From Candidatus Peribacteria bacterium (lineage in GTDB: Bacteria > Patescibacteriota > Gracilibacteria > Peribacterales > Peribacteraceae): a DNA stretch of 38,954 bases. Location: assembly GCA_028286915.1 (NCBI GenBank), contig JAQBQQ010000024.1, positions 1 to 38,954 of the forward strand, in the 5' to 3' direction. A program made the translations under genes and the position numbers. Under the pieces are notes generated by a model, which searched no databases, was not told the DNA's origin, and worked only from the letters and a program-made list of their open reading frames with translations. This document shows, piece by piece, positions 16,983 through 26,679 of this stretch. The stretch's first letter is position 1; each line of letters begins with the position of its first letter.

Positions 16983-17060
16983 TTAAGAAAAGGAAGGGAG
17001 ACCTGCTTGCCAGCCGTAGCTTAGAGCGGAGGTTGGAATTCCAAAGAAGACAATGTTCAT
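16983..17060 (-). pseudogene. Vestigial N-terminal stub resembling adk
   Basis: Manual translation MNIVFFGIPTSALSYGWQAGLPSFS*; first 8 residues match adk MDIVFFGI at 7/8. Confidence 0.5.
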
Positions 17061-17079
17061 AAGAATAGAATGGCGATTA

Positions 17080-17376
17080 TTAAAGTTTGCTAAAAACAAG
17101 GGCCATTACAAGAAGTGTTAACCAATTTATAATGGCAAGAAGAATCGGATAAAATATTATTTCATCAAATTTTTTAGAGTTTACGATTTGATGTATTGCA
17201 AACCATCCAGAAATTAAAAGATATACTGAATAAACAATCATCAACATGCCCGACTTAATATCATTTGGCGGCTTCATAAAGGCAAACATTACTACGAAAG
17301 ACATTAGCACAAGGAGAGCAGCGGAAACTGCGATTACCTTAGAGCCAATCATTGCATTATCTTTAAATCCTGACAT
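17080..17376 (-). CDS. Small membrane protein, 98 aa
   Basis: ORF with about three hydrophobic segments. Confidence 0.65.
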   Translation of the reverse strand: MSGFKDNAMIGSKVIAVSAALLVLMSFVVMFAFMKPPNDIKSGMLMIVYSVYLLISGWFAIHQIVNSKKFDEIIFYPILLAIINWLTLLVMALVFSKL

Positions 17377-17434
17377 GCTTAGATAAGAAAACTATGTTTA
17401 TATTGCCGACTTTTGGTTTATTATCAGTCATAAA

Positions 17435-17695
17435 CTACGAAACAGAGAAACCGGCATGCTGTTCCAGGCGAACCAATCGATCATCGTGCTGAGAAAATTT
17501 ATCATTTTGTGTATCTACCACATCGTGCCGAAGCTGTTCCATTGCCAACAGCATCCGGGATTCACTTCCATCTATTTTCACATCCACCTTTGTCATTATT
17601 CGCTCTTCCATATCCTGCATAGCCGACAAAATAGTACTCACCACATACTCTAAATCTTTGTGAGTTATGGCCGAAGATTCATCAGATGATGCCAT
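17435..17695 (-). CDS. Small hydrophilic, probably coiled-coil protein, 86 aa
   Basis: MASSDESSAITHKDLEYVVSTILSAMQDMEERIMTKVDVKIDGSESRMLLAMEQLRHDVVDTQNDKFSQHDDRLVRLEQH. Confidence 0.6.
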   Translation of the reverse strand: MASSDESSAITHKDLEYVVSTILSAMQDMEERIMTKVDVKIDGSESRMLLAMEQLRHDVVDTQNDKFSQHDDRLVRLEQHAGFSVS

Positions 17696-17725
17696 GACAG
17701 TAAAGAAGCAATAGAACCTTAACTC

Positions 17726-19009
17726 TTACACCAATTTTTCGTAATCATGAGCCAGAAGCTGTGCGTTAATATTGCGGATAAGTTCCATAACCACGCCCAC
17801 AATAATGATAAGTCCAGAGCCGGAGATAATAAGGTCGTTAGCGGTTAAGTCGCTATAACGCGTAAAGATAAGCGGCACAATAGCTACGACGCCAAGGAAC
17901 AAGCCACCCCATAAGTTCAGGCGATTACTGATTTTTGCCAGCATGCTGGCTGTCTGCTGACCAGGACGGAGCCCCGGAATAAAACCGCCGCGCTTCTGGA
18001 TACTGTCAGCCAGGTCATCCGGCTTAAAGGTAACCGACACGTAGAAGTACGTGAAGGCCATAACCAACAGGAAGTAGAAAACAATATAGAAAATAGTCGG
18101 CTGCTGTGAATTAAGATTGACGTTAATGAAACTCACAATCTGCTGAATGAACGGCCGATCAGCTGTTTTAAGAAGCTGCGCAATAATGGTAGGAAAGGCA
18201 ATGAGCGAAATGGCGAAGATAACCGGCACCATACCCGCCTGGTTCAGACGAATAGGAATATTGGCCTGCACGCCGCGGCCTGCACCCTGGTTGGCGTATG
18301 TAATAGGGACAATACGGTGAGCATCGGTAAAGAGCACCACTGCCAGAAGCAGAATGATGGATACAAAGGCAAACAACCAAAAAGCAGTCATTTTACCCTG
18401 CCCGGCCACAAACAGCGCACTGATATTTTGTGGAATATCAGCCACGATACCGGTAAAGATAATAAGAGAGATTCCGTTACCAATACCTTTTTCCGTAATA
18501 ATCTCACCCAGCCACATAAGGAAAAGCGAGCCGGCTGTCACGAACAGCATCGGTGCCAGAACAAACGGGAAGGAAACATCGACGATTTTAACGCCCGTGC
18601 TGGAAAGCAGGAGCAGGAAACCGTAACTCTGTAAAAATGCGAGCGGGAAAGCGAACCAGCGCGTGTAGCGATTAATTTCCTGTTGGCCCTGTACACCTTC
18701 TTTACTAAGAGCTTCCAGCTTGGGGAAAATGACCGTACAAAGCTGGATAATAATAGAAGCGTTAATATACGGCGACAAGCCAAGCAGCAACACGGAAAAG
18801 CGATTCAACGCACCACCCGTAAGGGCGGCAAAAACTCCCAGTGCGCCAGCGGCATTACGCTGTCCCAAAAACTGACGAAGAGCGATAGGATCCGAACCCG
18901 GAACCGGAATGTGGGCTACCAGACGATAGACCAGTAAAAGAAAGACTGTGACCAGGATGCGCTTACGCAGATCATCGCTGCGCCAGATTTGCTTGAGGTA
19001 GGTGATCAT
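17726..19009 (-). CDS. secY: Protein translocase subunit SecY
   Basis: SPYINASIIIQL, GIGNGISLIIFTGIVA, RPGQQTASMLAKI. Confidence 0.97.
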   Translation of the reverse strand: MITYLKQIWRSDDLRKRILVTVFLLLVYRLVAHIPVPGSDPIALRQFLGQRNAAGALGVFAALTGGALNRFSVLLLGLSPYINASIIIQLCTVIFPKLEALSKEGVQGQQEINRYTRWFAFPLAFLQSYGFLLLLSSTGVKIVDVSFPFVLAPMLFVTAGSLFLMWLGEIITEKGIGNGISLIIFTGIVADIPQNISALFVAGQGKMTAFWLFAFVSIILLLAVVLFTDAHRIVPITYANQGAGRGVQANIPIRLNQAGMVPVIFAISLIAFPTIIAQLLKTADRPFIQQIVSFINVNLNSQQPTIFYIVFYFLLVMAFTYFYVSVTFKPDDLADSIQKRGGFIPGLRPGQQTASMLAKISNRLNLWGGLFLGVVAIVPLIFTRYSDLTANDLIISGSGLIIIVGVVMELIRNINAQLLAHDYEKLV

Positions 19010-19059
19010 GGGTCGAGGGAGAGAGTCGGATCAAGGCTGCCGGATACAAGCCTAAGGAA

Positions 19060-19143
19060 ACGTTCGTTCGTTGGTTCGTTTATCGTTATTCGATTATTGA
19101 TACAGGCTGGAAGCGAAAAACGAACCAACCATAAACGAGCAAA
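19060..19143. repeat. GTTC/GTTG filler forming an inverted repeat
   Basis: GTTGGTTCGTTT (19070-19081) and AAACGAACCAAC (19118-19129), perfect 12-nt arms. Confidence 0.75.
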
Positions 19144-19146
19144 CGG

Positions 19147-19590
19147 TTACTTTACAATAGTAAGCGATCCCCCTGCCTTTTGCACTGCCTCTTTCGCGCT
19201 CTTGGACGTGGCATTCAATGTCAGCTGAAATTTCTTTGACAAAGTGCCTTTCCCCAAAAGCTTGACCGGATTTTTGGTGCGGATGATACGCATGACACGC
19301 AATGCATCAACATCGTAGCTGCCTGCTTCCAGTCTCTCTTCCAGAGTTTCCAGGTTCAGTGGCTCAAAAGTCACCCTGCGCGGACGGTTAAAACCACCCA
19401 TTTTTGGCTGACGACGAAGCAATGGCACCTGTCCACCTTCCGATGTCTTGGTACGCTTTCCCTTACCCGCACGGGCATCCTGTCCTTTTGTTCCTTTACC
19501 GGCAGTGGTACCGCCGCCGCCGCTGTTACCGCGGGCAACGCGTTTGCGCTTTTTGGTACTGCCGTGAGCTGGCTTTAATTGATGCAACAT
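19147..19590 (-). CDS. rplO: Ribosomal protein uL15
   Basis: LKPAHGSTKKRKRVARGNSGGGGTTAGKGTKGQDARAGKG. Confidence 0.96.
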   Translation of the reverse strand: MLHQLKPAHGSTKKRKRVARGNSGGGGTTAGKGTKGQDARAGKGKRTKTSEGGQVPLLRRQPKMGGFNRPRRVTFEPLNLETLEERLEAGSYDVDALRVMRIIRTKNPVKLLGKGTLSKKFQLTLNATSKSAKEAVQKAGGSLTIVK

Positions 19591-19722
19591 GGAGTAGATT
19601 GGAAATTCTGAATCGTCCTCAATGACACTTCCACGGTACTATGACCCGGAAGAGACATGGGGCGCTATGGTAAGGGGTTTAAGGGTAGAGGTAAAGGGGA
19701 TTTTGCTTTGAAAACCATCTTT

Positions 19723-20238
19723 TTAAGACATTGTCGCAAAGCTCGTCCCAAACTCCTCGGCGCTGTCCGGCCCATCGGCAGTAATAATTATTCCATCTAT
19801 GACCACTGGCTGATCCACATAAAAAGCGCCTAAGCTTTCCAGGTAGCCACTTTGGTAACTATCTTCATTCCACACCGTTGCCTTTTTTCCATTTAAAATA
19901 CCCGCTGATGCCAAAATAGTGGGCGCAATGCAAATGGCTCCCAATGGTTTTCCGGCTTCCACTACCGCATGTGCCACCCTGTGCGCCTCGGAATCGTCAG
20001 TCAATTCACGCGCACCCGGCCCACCAATAAAGGCTACACGATCATAATCCGCAGTATTCACATCCCGGAGTGCCACTGCCGATTCCTCCGTTCCGCCCAA
20101 TTTTCCCGTACACACCCCTGCTTCTTTACTGGCCAAAACAATAGTAAAACCGGCTGCCATCAATCCATCTCTTGTCCCTTTAAGCTCAAGATCCTGATAC
20201 CCGTTTTGCGCGATAATAATAAGGGCGCGTTTAGCCAT
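19723..20238 (-). CDS. DJ-1/PfpI family protein
   Basis: MAKRALIIIAQNGYQDLELKGTRDGLMAAGF...VAFIGGPGARELTDD...LGAICIAPTILASAGILNGKKATVW. Confidence 0.93.
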   Translation of the reverse strand: MAKRALIIIAQNGYQDLELKGTRDGLMAAGFTIVLASKEAGVCTGKLGGTEESAVALRDVNTADYDRVAFIGGPGARELTDDSEAHRVAHAVVEAGKPLGAICIAPTILASAGILNGKKATVWNEDSYQSGYLESLGAFYVDQPVVIDGIIITADGPDSAEEFGTSFATMS

Positions 20239-20240
20239 GG

Positions 20241-20276
20241 AACTATAGTACTCTGCAGAAAATACTTGATTCAAGA
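20241..20276 (-). promoter_or_regulatory. Putative promoter of the PfpI gene with palindrome CTTGATTCAAG (20265-20275)
   Basis: Minus strand: TTGAAT, 18 nt, TACTAT, close upstream of the ATG at 20238. Confidence 0.45.
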
Positions 20277-20329
20277 ACTATATGGTGATTTATTCATCTA
20301 TCGGGAGAGTTCCACGCTGCATACACAAA

Positions 20330-20356
20330 CAAAAATCGACACCTTTCGGCATCGAT
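20330..20356 (-). terminator. Candidate intrinsic terminator downstream of rpsE
   Basis: Minus strand: ATCGATGCC-GAAA-GGTGTCGAT then TTTTTGTTTG; 9-bp stem with two G.U pairs. Confidence 0.6.
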
Positions 20357-20384
20357 CTTTCAACATTCAAGATTCTGGACTCAC

Positions 20385-21059
20385 TTACTTATCCTGTCCC
20401 GTAATATCTCCTTTGGTGGTGAAACTCTTCTCTACATCGCCTTTTTTCATTTCGGTAATCTCTACACCACCCGTGCGAATATCGTCCGTTTCTGTCTTAA
20501 GGCCGATATCTTTCTCTATCTTCACTTCTTTCTCTTCTTCTACCTTCACGGTTGTGCGGAAAAGCTCAAGCGCCTGCATGGTTGCCTGTGCATTAACCAG
20601 CTTATTGCGGGAACCGTAACGCTTGGACAACACGTTCTTGACGCCGGCGTGGTCCAAAATAACACGGAGAGCTCCACCGGCAATAATTCCTGTTCCTTCT
20701 TTTGCCGGAATAAGACGCAGACGGGCAGCCTTAAACTTGTGCTCCACCTGGTGTGGAATAGTTCCGTTTAAAATGGGAATGCGGATCATGGAGCGCTTGG
20801 CATCGGCAATTGCTTTCTTTACGGCTGCCTGCACCTCGGTCGCTTTTCCTGTTCCGAGACCCACTTTTCCTTTGCGGTTACCCACAACCACTACGGCGCG
20901 GAAACGCATGCGGCGTCCTCCTTTTACCACGCGTGTTACTCGGTCGATGGACAAAGTAGCTTCGCTGAACTCACTGGGAGCGCGCTCATTGCGGCCACCT
21001 CTTCGGTCACCTTTACGGTCTGAACCTTTGCGCTCCGGTTGGGAAGTCTTTGCAGTCAT
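20385..21059 (-). CDS. rpsE: Ribosomal protein uS5
   Basis: RVTRVVKGGRRMRFRAVVVVGNRKGKVGLGTGKATEV. Confidence 0.97.
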   Translation of the reverse strand: MTAKTSQPERKGSDRKGDRRGGRNERAPSEFSEATLSIDRVTRVVKGGRRMRFRAVVVVGNRKGKVGLGTGKATEVQAAVKKAIADAKRSMIRIPILNGTIPHQVEHKFKAARLRLIPAKEGTGIIAGGALRVILDHAGVKNVLSKRYGSRNKLVNAQATMQALELFRTTVKVEEEKEVKIEKDIGLKTETDDIRTGGVEITEMKKGDVEKSFTTKGDITGQDK

Positions 21060-21086
21060 AAAAGTAAATTCGTTAGAAGTGTGAGA

Positions 21087-21431
21087 TTAAAATTGAAGAC
21101 CTCCGGCGCGGGCTGCATCAGCCAATTCCTTTACGCGGCCGTGATACTTATAACCGCCGCGGTCAAATACAACAGAACTGATTTTCTTTTCCTGTGCCTT
21201 TTTGGCAACCGCTTCACCCAACTTCTTGGCGCCTTCTTTTGTCAGACCGGCCTTGAGCTCCAGAGTGGTCGCGTACACGAGCGTCTTTCCTTCGGCGTCA
21301 TCAATAAGCTGAGCTGTCATAGCCTTAAGGCTGCGATAGACAGACAAGCGTGGACGTGCGGCCGTGCCCTGCACCTTGGAACGGATGCGGCGGCGGCGGG
21401 CGGTGCGGTGCTGGGATTTAGAGGGGGTCAT
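21087..21431 (-). CDS. rplR: Ribosomal protein uL18
   Basis: [32 protein letters not shown]...[28 protein letters not shown]. Confidence 0.97.
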   Translation of the reverse strand: MTPSKSQHRTARRRRIRSKVQGTAARPRLSVYRSLKAMTAQLIDDAEGKTLVYATTLELKAGLTKEGAKKLGEAVAKKAQEKKISSVVFDRGGYKYHGRVKELADAARAGGLQF

Positions 21432-21497
21432 GATTCTTAATGGATAACGTGAGTTGGAGTGAGAATGGAGACGTCATGCTATGGCGTCTATACAGGA

Positions 21498-22049
21498 CTA
21501 CTTGCCGCCGGATGCGGCCTTACCTGCCTTGCGGCGTACCTTCTCGCCACCGTAACGAACGCCCTTGCCCTTATATGGCTCAGGTGGACGGTAGCTGCGG
21601 ATATCGGCGGCTACCTGACCGACAAGCTGCTTGTCGATACCGCGGATAAAGAGGAGGTTCTTGTTTTTCTCGTCCTGCGTAATATCAATACCGGCAGGAA
21701 TGGTGAAATCAATAGGATGGCTGTGACCGAGGTTCAACACCAGTGTCTTTCCTTTAATGGCGGCCTTGTAACCCACGCCGATAATTTCGAGCGACTTTTC
21801 AAAACCGGTACTCACGCCGATTGCCATGTTATGCAAAAGCATGCGGGTGAGTCCATGACGGGCGCGGGCTGTATCGGAATCGTCTTTACGAGCCACGCGA
21901 AGTTCACTGCCTTCCACTGTAATGCTTACTTCCGGCAGCAGAACAAGCTGCAGTTCACCCTTTGGACCTTTTACAAGGACATTGGACTCCTTTGCCTCAA
22001 TAGAGACGCCGGATGGAATGGCCACTGGTTTGTTACCGATACGAGACAT
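21498..22049 (-). CDS. rplF: Ribosomal protein uL6
   Basis: MSRIGNKPVAIPSGV...VKGPKGELQ...IRSYRPPEPYKGKGVRYGGEKVRRKAGKAA. Confidence 0.97.
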   Translation of the reverse strand: MSRIGNKPVAIPSGVSIEAKESNVLVKGPKGELQLVLLPEVSITVEGSELRVARKDDSDTARARHGLTRMLLHNMAIGVSTGFEKSLEIIGVGYKAAIKGKTLVLNLGHSHPIDFTIPAGIDITQDEKNKNLLFIRGIDKQLVGQVAADIRSYRPPEPYKGKGVRYGGEKVRRKAGKAASGGK

Positions 22050-22051
22050 AA

Positions 22052-22441
22052 TTAAGCTATGGTAAAGAGAATTTCACCGCCAACGTTCTTCTTTTTGGCC
22101 TGCCTGTCGGTCATGAGTCCCTGGCTGGTGGTAAGAACGGCCATACCGAACCCGTGCAAGACAGGCTTCATGACTTTGGCTCCGGTATAGTGACGCTTGC
22201 CCGGCTTGCTCATGCGCTTCAGTTCCAATGCTGGCTTATCTTTGGAAAATGTGACTTCCAGTTGCTGCTTTGGAGCCTCGCCAATGACCTGCACATCCTC
22301 AATCCAGCCTTCTTTCTTTAACAATTCGCACGCCTGCAACTTAATCCTGGAAAGTGGCGCGCGACACGTTTCACGGCGGGCATGCTGAGCATTCCGGAGC
22401 CGGGTGACGAGATCGCCGATGGGATCTGTAATGAGAGACAT
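22052..22441 (-). CDS. rpsH: Ribosomal protein uS8
   Basis: MSLITDPIGDLVTRLRNAQHA...VLTTSQGLMTDRQAKKKNVGGEILFTIA; start trimmed. Confidence 0.96.
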   Translation of the reverse strand: MSLITDPIGDLVTRLRNAQHARRETCRAPLSRIKLQACELLKKEGWIEDVQVIGEAPKQQLEVTFSKDKPALELKRMSKPGKRHYTGAKVMKPVLHGFGMAVLTTSQGLMTDRQAKKKNVGGEILFTIA

Positions 22442-22475
22442 GATTAAGAATTGAATGAAGAATGGAAGTAGTTGA

Positions 22476-22700
22476 TTACCAGGAAGACTTTGTAACACCC
22501 GGGATTTCTCCGTTGGTAGCAAGTTCACGGAAGCAGATGCGGCAGATTCCGAAGAATCTCATATAACCGTGACGACGTCCGCAGAGACCGCAACGATGGT
22601 ACACGCGCGTAGGAAGCACAGGCTTGCGCCCTTCTTTTATGGCTGCTACGTAAGCATCCATATGTTTCTTCTGCTTCAATTTAAGGGCGAGACGGGCCAT
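22476..22700 (-). CDS. rpsN: Ribosomal protein uS14 (zinc-binding type)
   Basis: [38 protein letters not shown]. Confidence 0.96.
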   Translation of the reverse strand: MARLALKLKQKKHMDAYVAAIKEGRKPVLPTRVYHRCGLCGRRHGYMRFFGICRICFRELATNGEIPGVTKSSW

Positions 22701-22714
22701 GGAAAGAAAAAAAG

Positions 22715-23326
22715 TTAATTAAGAGGTGGTGAGGCAGTATCGCTGAGGTTTTCGGATTGATCAACCGACTTTGCTTCTTTTTTACGAACAAACGGCATTC
22801 CTACTTCACGGAGCAGAGCACGTGACTTCTCATCGTCTCCTCCTTTAATAGTAAGCTGAATCTGCAATCCGAAGGTCTTGCTGGTCTCGGCTGGCGGCAC
22901 TTCCGGGAAAATAGAATGATCCTTTAGGCCGATGGCATAGTTACCATGGCCATCAAGCTTCGTTGAAAGACCACGGAAGTCGCGAATACGGGGGAAAACG
23001 TAGCTGACGAGTCTGTCCAAAAATGCTTCCATTTTCTGTCCGCGAAGCGTGACAACCGCACCAACAACGCTACCTTCACGCGTCTTAAAGTTGGAAATGG
23101 CTTTGCGTGTCTCGCGGAAGACCGGCTTCTGGCCTGTAATCAGCTTGAGAGTTTCAGCAATGAATTCATGCATTTCCTTGCTATCCATCTTCGTCTTATT
23201 AATACCGACGTTGACAGTAATCTTGTCCAAACGTGGCAGAGCATGAAGGTTATCAATCTTGAGTTCCTTCTTAAGCTTCTCGGCAATGGGGCCGCGCAGC
23301 CGGTGGTGGAGAGTATCGTAGGTCAT
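22715..23326 (-). CDS. rplE: Ribosomal protein uL5
   Basis: [13 protein letters not shown]...[33 protein letters not shown]. Confidence 0.97.
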   Translation of the reverse strand: MTYDTLHHRLRGPIAEKLKKELKIDNLHALPRLDKITVNVGINKTKMDSKEMHEFIAETLKLITGQKPVFRETRKAISNFKTREGSVVGAVVTLRGQKMEAFLDRLVSYVFPRIRDFRGLSTKLDGHGNYAIGLKDHSIFPEVPPAETSKTFGLQIQLTIKGGDDEKSRALLREVGMPFVRKKEAKSVDQSENLSDTASPPLN

Positions 23327-23332
23327 AAGTGC

Positions 23333-23893
23333 TTAGGAACCGCGGGAGCCGGAACGAACATGCTTTACTTCGTTGGGAATAGTCTGATCCTGTGTCATGC
23401 GGCTGCCTTCATCCACCTCGGCTGCCTCAATGGCTGCGGAACCGAACTTCATTTTCTTCCAGAATGGCTGCTTATTCTCGGCTGTCAGTTCATTCTGTTC
23501 ATTTTTCTCGGCAGTTACTTTCTTCTTCTGCTTGTCTTTGGCCGTTTCAACAGTGGTATCTTTCTTGGCGGCCTTAGGCGCCTTCACCTTTACTACTTCC
23601 TCGCCGCTTCGCAGTGCCACGCGCTTCTTGCCTTTCTCGGTTACCTTGTAACCGATACGGGATGCTTTCTTGGTCTTCGGATCCAAAATCATAACATTGG
23701 ATGCATGCAGACTGGCTTCAAATACAAGCTTCTGTCCGGCCTGCTGATGCGTCTTTTTCACATGCTTGGTGCGCATATTGATACCCGTCACAATCAGACG
23801 AGCCTGAGTCTTGAGCACGCGGAGCACTGTGCCCGTCTTACCCTTGTCCTTGCCGGCGATGACGATAACGGTATCACCCGTACGGATTTTCAT
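23333..23893 (-). CDS. rplX: Ribosomal protein uL24 with C-terminal extension
   Basis: MKIRTGDTVIVIAGKDKGKTGTVLRV. Confidence 0.96.
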   Translation of the reverse strand: MKIRTGDTVIVIAGKDKGKTGTVLRVLKTQARLIVTGINMRTKHVKKTHQQAGQKLVFEASLHASNVMILDPKTKKASRIGYKVTEKGKKRVALRSGEEVVKVKAPKAAKKDTTVETAKDKQKKKVTAEKNEQNELTAENKQPFWKKMKFGSAAIEAAEVDEGSRMTQDQTIPNEVKHVRSGSRGS

Positions 23894-23898
23894 AACTT

Positions 23899-24267
23899 TT
23901 AGAGAACGTCAGGAGCTTGAGATATAATTTTCTGATAGCCGCGGCCGCGCAATTCGCGGGCCACAGGACCGAATACGCGGGTCCCTTTTGGCATACCGTC
24001 TTTCTGAATGATGACACAGGCATTGTCGTCGAAGCGGATACCGGATCCGTCCTTACGACGCGTAACCGCACGCGTGCGGACAATAACAGCACGCTCCACA
24101 GCCTTCTTCTTTACCGTACCACGGGGAGTTGCCTCCTTTACGGCCACAATAACCACATCACCTACGTGCGCGTAGCGACGGCGGGTGCCGCCGAGTACAC
24201 GAATGCACATAACGGACTTTGCGCCGGTGTTATCGGCAACGCCGAGAATGGTTTGAGGCTGGATCAT
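23899..24267 (-). CDS. rplN: Ribosomal protein uL14
   Basis: [27 protein letters not shown]. Confidence 0.97.
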   Translation of the reverse strand: MIQPQTILGVADNTGAKSVMCIRVLGGTRRRYAHVGDVVIVAVKEATPRGTVKKKAVERAVIVRTRAVTRRKDGSGIRFDDNACVIIQKDGMPKGTRVFGPVARELRGRGYQKIISQAPDVL

Positions 24268-24641
24268 GACTGGGAATTAGAAGGATGAGACGTCTTTGAC
24301 GATGGTGAAGGTGACTTTTCTTTTACCTCTTCCTGTTCGGTTACTTCCTTTTTATGGTTCAATGCAGCGGTGACATGCTCCTCTTCTTTCAACTTGCTCA
24401 GACGAGGTGCGGACTTCACGATTTCCGTTACGCGGAAGTGCTTGTTTTTACTCATCGGGCGGCATTCGCTAATGATGACCATATCGCCTTCCGCCAGGTC
24501 GTAGCCTTTGGCATCAGCTAAAAATTTCTTGCTGGTGCGGTACCTCTTCTTGTAGATGGGGTGGAAGACCGAGCGATGGACAGTCACCGTTACAGTGTCA
24601 GTCATCTTTGCCGATGTGATGATACCTTGCTTGGTTCTCAT
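24264..24641 (-). CDS. rpsQ: Ribosomal protein uS17 with C-terminal extension
   Basis: [66 protein letters not shown]. Confidence 0.95.
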   Translation of the reverse strand: MRTKQGIITSAKMTDTVTVTVHRSVFHPIYKKRYRTSKKFLADAKGYDLAEGDMVIISECRPMSKNKHFRVTEIVKSAPRLSKLKEEEHVTAALNHKKEVTEQEEVKEKSPSPSSKTSHPSNSQS

Positions 24642-24922
24642 GATTTCTTGGGGGCACGAACTGTACGTGTCTTTGCCTTAGGCTTCAATACTTCTTTTGC
24701 GGCAGGGGCGGAAATTTCTTTGTTCGTCATCTTCTCTGCGTATATGGTCTTTAAGCGGGCAACGTAGCGGCGCTCGAAACGGTACAATGCGGAATTCTTC
24801 TCCTTTTTAAGTTCAATATGCAGTCTGCGCTGAGCCGTTGTGGCTTCGTGGGCGCGGATATCGCGTAACAGATCCTGGAGATCCATGTTGCGCAGCTCGG
24901 CAGTGGAAGAGTAAGTGGCCAT
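24638..24922 (-). CDS. rpmC: Ribosomal protein uL29
   Basis: Position between rplP and rpsQ; ELRNMDLQDLLRDIRAHEATTAQRRLHIELKKEKNSALYRFERRYVARLKTI. Confidence 0.9.
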   Translation of the reverse strand: MATYSSTAELRNMDLQDLLRDIRAHEATTAQRRLHIELKKEKNSALYRFERRYVARLKTIYAEKMTNKEISAPAAKEVLKPKAKTRTVRAPKKS

Positions 24923-24924
24923 AA

Positions 24925-25350
24925 TTACGCAGCGTAGGAAAGAGTGGTAACAATCTTCGTTTTAAAGGGCAATTTGTGGCTGGCAAGCGTAAGTGCCTTC
25001 CGGGCAATCTCCTCGGACAGACCTCCCATTTCAAAGAGGATAAGTCCCGGACGTACGACGAGGGCGTAGTACTCCACCGATCCTTTTCCCGATCCCATCG
25101 GTACTTCTGCCGCCTTCTTGGTAACAGGGTTATGAGGGAACACGCGAATCCAGATTTTACCTCCGCGCTGGACACTGTGCGTCATGGCGCGACGGGCAGC
25201 TTCTATCTGACGCGCTGTAAGCTCACCGCCATCCATAGCCTTAAGGCCAATAGAACCGAAAGCAAGTTCCGCACCTCTCCAGGACTTGCCACCGAAGGCA
25301 CCGCGATTGCGATGTTGACGCCGGTATTTGATCTTCTTGGGTTCTAACAT
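24925..25350 (-). CDS. rplP: Ribosomal protein uL16
   Basis: [21 protein letters not shown]...[28 protein letters not shown]. Confidence 0.97.
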   Translation of the reverse strand: MLEPKKIKYRRQHRNRGAFGGKSWRGAELAFGSIGLKAMDGGELTARQIEAARRAMTHSVQRGGKIWIRVFPHNPVTKKAAEVPMGSGKGSVEYYALVVRPGLILFEMGGLSEEIARKALTLASHKLPFKTKIVTTLSYAA

Positions 25351-25361
25351 GAGAGAGAGGC

Positions 25362-26033
25362 TTACGCGGCCTGGGTATTAAGAGTAGAAGACTGAGCCTG
25401 CTGTACTTTTTTGAATACCATTCCTTTATTGACCCACACCTGAATTCCAATCGTTCCGAACTTGGTCATGGCAAACGTTTTGGAATGCTGAATGTTGGCA
25501 CGGAGCATCTGCAAAGGAATAGTACCTTGCTTGAATAATTCATCGCGGGCAATTTCCGCACCGTTCAAACGACCGGCAACTGTGATTTTAATACCGACGG
25601 CACCAGACTGAAGCGCCTTCTCCATGGCCATTTTTACGGCGCGGCGGTAAGGCATGCGGCGCTGGATCTGGCCCTGAATAGTCTCGGCGATAATATCCGG
25701 GTTACTGTCCGGATTACGTACCTCCTGCACCTCAACCATAAAACTTGTCCCGAATTGTATCTCCAGCTCCTTGCGCAGATCATCAATAGCTGCACCCTGC
25801 TTGCCGATAAGTACGCCGGGCTTGCTGGTGTGAATCGTGACAATCACTTTTTTGCCGCGCTCAATGAAGATATCGCTGAGACCGGACTCCTTAAACTTCA
25901 CGCGCAGATACCGCTTAATCTGTACATCCTGAATGAGCAGGTCCTTGAACTTGGAACCGCTGGCAAACCAGGTGCTCGGCCACGTATGCGTGTGTCCGAT
26001 GCGGAGGCCGTTGGCGTTCACTTTCTGTCCCAT
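25362..26033 (-). CDS. rpsC: Ribosomal protein uS3
   Basis: [24 protein letters not shown]...[18 protein letters not shown]. Confidence 0.97.
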   Translation of the reverse strand: MGQKVNANGLRIGHTHTWPSTWFASGSKFKDLLIQDVQIKRYLRVKFKESGLSDIFIERGKKVIVTIHTSKPGVLIGKQGAAIDDLRKELEIQFGTSFMVEVQEVRNPDSNPDIIAETIQGQIQRRMPYRRAVKMAMEKALQSGAVGIKITVAGRLNGAEIARDELFKQGTIPLQMLRANIQHSKTFAMTKFGTIGIQVWVNKGMVFKKVQQAQSSTLNTQAA

Positions 26034-26054
26034 GTAGCGGGGGGGGTTGAGAGA

Positions 26055-26612
26055 TTAAGAGTGTGAATCAGAGGAAATTTCCTGCGCTTTCTCTTTGGAA
26101 GAGGAATCAGCAGAAACTTTTGCGTCATTTTTGGGAGCTGTGTCAGCCTTCTTTAATGAGCTGGAAGTTTTTACCTTATTCTTCGCTGCTTGTGAAGCGG
26201 CTTTTGGCGTTTTTTTGGTAGAAACGTCTTTCGTGGAGGCCGGCTTTACCGTTGCCGCCTTCCTGGGAGCCGGCATAGGAATATCACCGGGGAACCCGAG
26301 CGTGATGGTAATGTGGCTCTGGAACTTGCGCATCGGGCGCATTTGACCGCGAGCCTTCGGCACACCGCGGTGGTAGGCCTGTCCCTGGTTGACGACGATT
26401 GTCTTCACCACCATACCCTGTGGATTCTGCTTATCATTATGAGAAGCATTGGCAATGGCGGAGCGGAGAAGTTCCTCCACAATACGAGCGCCTTTCTTGT
26501 GCGTGCGGCGCAATGCCTCCATGGCATCGGGCACCGGCATACCTCGCACCAACTTCGCGATGAGGTTGGCTTTCTTAGGGGCGATGCGGACGGATTCGAG
26601 ATGCGCTTTCAT
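26055..26612 (-). CDS. rplV: Ribosomal protein uL22 with long low-complexity tail
   Basis: VRIAPKKANLIAKLVRGMPVPDAMEAL...KARGQMRPMRKFQSHITI; Lys/Ala/Ser-rich tail. Confidence 0.96.
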   Translation of the reverse strand: MKAHLESVRIAPKKANLIAKLVRGMPVPDAMEALRRTHKKGARIVEELLRSAIANASHNDKQNPQGMVVKTIVVNQGQAYHRGVPKARGQMRPMRKFQSHITITLGFPGDIPMPAPRKAATVKPASTKDVSTKKTPKAASQAAKNKVKTSSSLKKADTAPKNDAKVSADSSSKEKAQEISSDSHS

Positions 26613-26679
26613 GGGTGAGTGGGATGTAGAGGGAGACTGACGCGTTCGCCGCGACGGGCGTCTTTACAGTAGAGGTAGA

